A stretch of DNA of 19,930 nucleotides from CAYTLQ01 sp964438715 (GTDB taxonomy: Bacteria; Bacteroidota; Ignavibacteria; Ignavibacteriales; Ignavibacteriaceae), in NCBI GenBank assembly GCA_964438715.1, contig CAYTLQ010000030.1, positions 1 to 19,930 of the forward strand, in the 5' to 3' direction. The notes below the pieces were generated by a model, which had not been told where the DNA came from, ran no database searches, and saw nothing but the letters and a program-made list of their open reading frames with translations. This document shows positions 16,074 through 19,930 of the stretch, one piece after another. The number at the start of each line of letters is the position of its first letter. Within the stretch, counting starts at the first letter, position 1. The translations under genes and the position numbers were made by a program.

Positions 16074-19000
16074 GTGAACAAAACTGTACTAACTGGGCTA
16101 TTGTTATTTGCAATCCTGCTAACTCCCTCGTTTACACAAACTACGATTCTCGATAGTTTTGATTCTTTAGAAGACTGGAAAATCATTAAATCGGAAGGGG
16201 TGGAAGTAAAAATCGCTCTTGTTGATGGAATTAAAGGAAAAGCGCTGAAATTTGAATATGAATTTGTCAGCGGAGCCGGATATTGCGGCATTCAGAAAAA
16301 GTTTCCGTTAAACTTAAGTGGTAATTTTCGTTTCAGTTATTTTGTTAAGGCAGAAAGTCCTTCAAATAATTTTGAATTTAAGTTAATCGATAAATCGGGT
16401 GATAATGTCTGGTGGACGAATAAAAGAAATTATGAATTTCCGTTACACTGGCAGAAAAACAGTGTTAAACGAAGGAATATAGAATTTGCCTGGGGTCCTA
16501 TAAATGATAAAACTCTCAAAGAAACAGAAAAAATAGAATTTACTGTAGCATCTTTTGTTGGCGGTAAAGGTACTGTTTACCTTGATGAACTGGTATTTGA
16601 AGAACTCCCGGAAAATCCGGTTATGAATAACACTCCGGTAATTATTGCAGATTCTAAAGAAATTCAGAGTAGTAGTTTCTATGACAACAATGCTGAGACG
16701 ATCTGGACACCGGAAACACAGAAGCCGGTTGAAATAGTATTCGATTTCAGGCAGTTGAAGGAATTCGGAGGTATAGAATGTATTTGGGGTAATAGCCGTC
16801 CGGAAAAAGTAGAAATCAGTATCTCGGAAGACAATAAAAGTTATTACAAAATTGCCGATGCAAAAAATATAAAATTATCACGGACATACTTTTACCTGCC
16901 TGAGTCAGAGTCGCGATTTATTAAGATAAGAATAACGCAAGCGGTAAATAAAAAAACTGAAATTAAAGAGATTAAACTATTACCTGTTGAATTTTCTCTT
17001 ACCAAAAACGCCTTTATAAGTAATATTGCCTCCAAACAAATGAGAGGGATATATCCCCGATATTTTTATAATGAAAAATCCTACTGGAATGTTATAGGGG
17101 TAGATACGGATGAAAAAGAAGCATTGATTAACGAAGACGGAATGATCGAGGTGGATAAATTAAGTTTTTCTCTCGAACCATTTATTGAAACGGGAGACAA
17201 ATTTATTTGTTGGGATAATTCATCTTTGGAACAGGGACTTGAAAAAGAATATCTTCCCATCCCTATCGTTAAGCGTGTGAGTAATGAAACAGAGCTTACA
17301 ATTCAGGCATTTGCTTCCGGTACAGCCAATAAAAATTCAACGCTTTATATAAAATACAAGTTGAAAAATCTTTCAAATAAGGACATTACAGGGACATTTC
17401 ATATTGCAATCCGACCGTATCAAGTAAATCCCTCATATCAGTTTTTGAATACGAGCGGTGGAGTAAGCGGTATAAAAAGTATTGAGAAAAAGGGAAATAA
17501 AATTCATGTTGACGAGAAAGTAATTTTTTCTTCATCAGCAAAATATACCTTATCCTTGAGTGAAATGAATGCCGGAGATGTGGTTGAACAGCTTCTGCAC
17601 AAAAGTTTGGTGAAACGAGAGCAAATAACTGATTCCCGCAAGATGGCGTCCGGTCTCATGAGTTTTGACTTTAAACTTGAAGTGGGGAAAAGTGAGGAAT
17701 TTGTACTTGCTGTTCCATTTTATGGAACACATACCGATTTTTCTTCAAAAGAGTTTTCACAAAATCCTCGCAAAGTTTTTAACGAAAAACTAGCAAAAAC
17801 AGTTAAAGAGTGGGACGCTAAAATAAACCGAATATCATTTAGTGTACCTGATGAATTGAAACAGATAATTAATATTATCAGGGCTAATACAGGCTATATA
17901 TTGATCAATAAAGATAATTATGGAACTCAACCCGGTTCCCGCTCTTATGAAAGATCATGGATAAGGGATGGCAGTCTTACTTCAACAGCAATGATGAAAA
18001 TGGGATACACTGATGAAGTCAAGAATTTTATCAAGTGGTATTCGAGTTATCAGTTCCCTAATGGAAAAATACCCTGCGTAGTTGACAGACGAGGTGCGGA
18101 TCCGGTGCCGGAACATGATAGCCACGGCGAGTTTATTTTTTTAGTAAAAAATTATTTTAATTTCACAAAGGATACAGCGTTTCTCAAAGAAATTTATCCA
18201 AAGGTCAAAGGGGCTGTTGAGTATTTGAATTCTCTTATTGCAGAACGCTCAACCGATTATTATAAAAACGGTAATGATAGTATTCGCGCCTATTACGGAA
18301 TATTGACGGAATCAATTTCGCATGAGGGATATTCTGATAAACCACGCCATTCATATTGGGATAATTTTTTTGCAATGAAGGGTTTTGAAGATGCATTGCG
18401 TATAGCGGAAATTATTAATGCGAAAGATGATATCCCTTTTTTGCTAAAAACCCGGGATACATTTAAGAAAAACTTATACCAATCTCTTGAACTGGCAATA
18501 AAAACTAGAAATATTGATTACATCCCCGGATGTGTGGAACTGGGCGACTTTGATGCAACTTCAACAACAATTGCATTGTATCCCTGTAATCAGAAAGAAT
18601 TTCTTCCTCAGGATAAACTCTACAATACATTTAGTAAATATTATACCTTCTTCACTTCAAGAAAAAATAATACCATTGATTGGGTGAACTATACTCCGTA
18701 TGAGAACAGGATAATTGGTTCGTTTATATTGCTTGGAGAGATTGGGAAAGCCTACGATTTAATAGACTATTTTATTAAAGATCAGCGTCCGCGAGGGTGG
18801 AAGCATTGGGCTGAAGTTGTCTGGCGAAATGAACGGCTCCCAAGATTTATCGGCGATATGCCTCATACATGGTGTGGTTCAGATTTTATAAATTCGGCAC
18901 GAATGTTATTTGCGTATGAGGATGAGATCCACAATCAATTGGTGATTTGTGCCGGAGTGAAAGCAGAGATGTTGAATAAACAAGCTGTTGTTATTGAAAA

Positions 19001-19235
19001 TCTTCCAACTCATTTCGGAAATATTTCTTACGCTGTTGAAAAAAACGGAAAGAACATCGCAATTAAGGTGTGGGGTGATAAATTTACAATTCCTTCCGGC
19101 GGAATAAAAATTGCAACTGTTATAAATCAGAATAATGGAAAAATTTTTTCCGGTTCCGATAAAATACAATTTGAGAATGGGGTGCCGGTGATAAAAGAAT
19201 TTCCTGCAAAAATTGAATTTGAGGTAATTAATTAA
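16074..19235 (+). CDS. exported multidomain putative glycosidase: CBM-like, discoidin-like and (alpha/alpha)6 domains
   Basis: This 1053-aa protein uses a GTG start, supported by AGAGG at 16061-16065 (overlapping the end of the upstream gene, 5 nt away) and by the signal peptide that begins there (about 1-21, SFT before QTT). A jelly-roll CBM-like domain (about 24-180, starting DSFDSLEDWKII) is followed by an F5/8-type C (discoidin) domain (about 185-300, with YDNNAETIWTP and VEIVFDF). A beta-sandwich (about 310-590) then leads to an (alpha/alpha)6 barrel (about 600-950). Barrel motifs include RSYERSWIRDG (623-633), TESISHEG (745-752), SYWDNFFAMKG and DMPHTWCGSDFI. This layout resembles six-hairpin glycosidases, but I cannot place it in a named GH family. 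It carries no T9SS sorting domain, so it is probably periplasmic. The neighbouring GH144-like lipoprotein and GH35 suggest it acts on the same glucan. Function is inferred. Confidence 0.8.
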   Translation: MNKTVLTGLLLFAILLTPSFTQTTILDSFDSLEDWKIIKSEGVEVKIALVDGIKGKALKFEYEFVSGAGYCGIQKKFPLNLSGNFRFSYFVKAESPSNNFEFKLIDKSGDNVWWTNKRNYEFPLHWQKNSVKRRNIEFAWGPINDKTLKETEKIEFTVASFVGGKGTVYLDELVFEELPENPVMNNTPVIIADSKEIQSSSFYDNNAETIWTPETQKPVEIVFDFRQLKEFGGIECIWGNSRPEKVEISISEDNKSYYKIADAKNIKLSRTYFYLPESESRFIKIRITQAVNKKTEIKEIKLLPVEFSLTKNAFISNIASKQMRGIYPRYFYNEKSYWNVIGVDTDEKEALINEDGMIEVDKLSFSLEPFIETGDKFICWDNSSLEQGLEKEYLPIPIVKRVSNETELTIQAFASGTANKNSTLYIKYKLKNLSNKDITGTFHIAIRPYQVNPSYQFLNTSGGVSGIKSIEKKGNKIHVDEKVIFSSSAKYTLSLSEMNAGDVVEQLLHKSLVKREQITDSRKMASGLMSFDFKLEVGKSEEFVLAVPFYGTHTDFSSKEFSQNPRKVFNEKLAKTVKEWDAKINRISFSVPDELKQIINIIRANTGYILINKDNYGTQPGSRSYERSWIRDGSLTSTAMMKMGYTDEVKNFIKWYSSYQFPNGKIPCVVDRRGADPVPEHDSHGEFIFLVKNYFNFTKDTAFLKEIYPKVKGAVEYLNSLIAERSTDYYKNGNDSIRAYYGILTESISHEGYSDKPRHSYWDNFFAMKGFEDALRIAEIINAKDDIPFLLKTRDTFKKNLYQSLELAIKTRNIDYIPGCVELGDFDATSTTIALYPCNQKEFLPQDKLYNTFSKYYTFFTSRKNNTIDWVNYTPYENRIIGSFILLGEIGKAYDLIDYFIKDQRPRGWKHWAEVVWRNERLPRFIGDMPHTWCGSDFINSARMLFAYEDEIHNQLVICAGVKAEMLNKQAVVIENLPTHFGNISYAVEKNGKNIAIKVWGDKFTIPSGGIKIATVINQNNGKIFSGSDKIQFENGVPVIKEFPAKIEFEVIN

Positions 19236-19259
19236 TTCTATTGTGTAATCAGATAGTAT

Positions 19260-19930
19260 ATGTCACAAGTTAGTATCGCTAAGAAGAGCTTCATAAAAAA
19301 CGGAAAACCATATTTTCTTCTTTCAGGAGAAATACATTATTTCAGATTAAAACCATCACTTTGGAAAAAACATCTCCGGTTGTTAAAGGAATCCGGCGCA
19401 AATACTACTTCAACATACATTCCGTGGGACTGGCACGAGTATGAAGAAAATACATTTGATTTCACCGGGTTAACACACCCCTCAAGAAATCTTATTAAAT
19501 ATATAGAACTTTGCAAGACAATCGGCTTAGACCTGATTGTGAAGCCGGGACCATATATACTTGCCGAATACGAAAATCAGGGCTTGCCAAAGTGGTTATT
19601 GAAAAAACTTAGTAAAAATGCCTTCGCCCTTGATGAAAGCGGAAATAAAATTTCTGAAGATCTGGTGAGTTATCTTTCGGATGAATTCCTTTCTTATGTC
19701 GATAAATGGTATCATCGTGTAATGCCTTTGATCGCAAAGTATCAGGTGGCAAATGATGGTCCCATTACGATGATGCAAATTTGTAATGAGGTGGGAGTTT
19801 TCCAATGGCTTTCGGGAAGGGTGGACTACAACCCCGGAGTAATTGAGCTGTTCCATGAGTTTATAAAAAAGAAATATGGAAGTATAGAATCGCTAAATGC
19901 TGTTTATACGACCGGTTACCAGTCGTTTGC
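19260..19930 (+). CDS. GH35 glycosidase, N-terminal part (runs off the window); possible beta-1,2-glucosyltransferase
   Basis: An open frame starts at the ATG at 19260 and continues through the window edge with 223 full codons and no stop. It has no signal peptide, so the protein is likely cytoplasmic. GH35 hallmarks are SGEIHYFRLKPSLWKKHLRL (22-41), TYIPWDWHEYEENTFDFTG (52-70), KPGPYILAEYENQGLPKWLL (95-114) and the DGPITMMQICNEVG stretch with Glu177 as the predicted acid/base. The nucleophile would lie beyond the window. Most GH35 enzymes are beta-galactosidases, but a GH35 of Ignavibacterium album (IALB_1185) encoded beside endo-beta-1,2-glucanase homologues is, as I recall, a beta-1,2-glucosyltransferase acting on sophorose. 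The same kind of neighbourhood here makes that activity a serious candidate. It starts 24 nt after the previous stop, with no clear ribosome binding site. Confidence 0.88.
   Translation, partial: MSQVSIAKKSFIKNGKPYFLLSGEIHYFRLKPSLWKKHLRLLKESGANTTSTYIPWDWHEYEENTFDFTGLTHPSRNLIKYIELCKTIGLDLIVKPGPYILAEYENQGLPKWLLKKLSKNAFALDESGNKISEDLVSYLSDEFLSYVDKWYHRVMPLIAKYQVANDGPITMMQICNEVGVFQWLSGRVDYNPGVIELFHEFIKKKYGSIESLNAVYTTGYQSF

Noticed and set aside
19596..19856. Reverse-strand open frame near the right edge
   Set aside because: The + strand here encodes clear GH35 motifs without interruption to the window end, so the reverse frame is a shadow.
1..19930. Mobile element, prophage, CRISPR array or defence system
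   Set aside because: No transposase, integrase, phage, Cas or nuclease genes, terminal inverted repeats or spaced direct repeats were seen; every gene fits regulation, export, uptake or glycan processing.

Overview
The window reads as one polysaccharide-utilisation gene cluster, all genes on the + strand, from an AT-rich member of the Bacteroidota/Chlorobiota/Ignavibacteriota group. Ignavibacteria are the best guess. Two proteins end in type IX secretion (T9SS) sorting domains with an NYPNPFNP-type motif, a PorV/PorQ-family outer-membrane protein is present, and there is a TonB-dependent receptor with a CarboxypepD_reg-like N-terminus. No rRNA, tRNA, CRISPR array, transposase or integrase was seen.

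Layout: a LacI-family regulator (42-1103) follows a near-perfect LacI/CcpA-type operator (17-32). Next come a secreted protein with two tandem CBM9-like domains (1112-3106), a cytoplasmic GH94 phosphorylase (3281-5653), a second secreted double CBM9-like protein (5681-7579), a TonB-dependent receptor (7713-10370), a 1082-aa exported protein of unknown role (10381-13629) and a PorV/PorQ-like barrel (13640-14656). The cluster continues with a glycoamylase/GH144-like lipoprotein (14668-16068), a 1053-aa exported multidomain putative glycosidase with a GTG start (16074-19235), and the first 223 codons of a GH35 enzyme that runs off the right edge (19260 onward). Gaps are 5-24 nt except two of 174 and 133 nt, each of which holds a long hairpin. 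No convincing factor-independent terminator was found, so the set is probably one operon with internal RNA processing or attenuation.

Interpretation: the glycosidase set points to beta-1,2-glucan (sophoro-oligosaccharides or cyclic beta-1,2-glucan) rather than galactosides. The lipoprotein belongs to the family that contains GH144 endo-beta-1,2-glucanases. The GH94 enzyme resembles the phosphorylase domain of cyclic beta-1,2-glucan synthase more than classical cellobiose phosphorylase. A GH35 enzyme from Ignavibacterium album is known as a beta-1,2-glucosyltransferase. In the proposed pathway, T9SS-exported CBM9-like proteins capture glucan at the surface, the TonB receptor imports it, the lipoprotein and the 1053-aa enzyme cut it outside the cytoplasm, and GH94 and GH35 process oligosaccharides in the cytoplasm. 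No SusD homologue, inner-membrane sugar transporter or GH3/GH1 beta-glucosidase is visible, so the uptake machinery is not a standard SusCD system. The substrate is inferred from family membership and not proven by the sequence.
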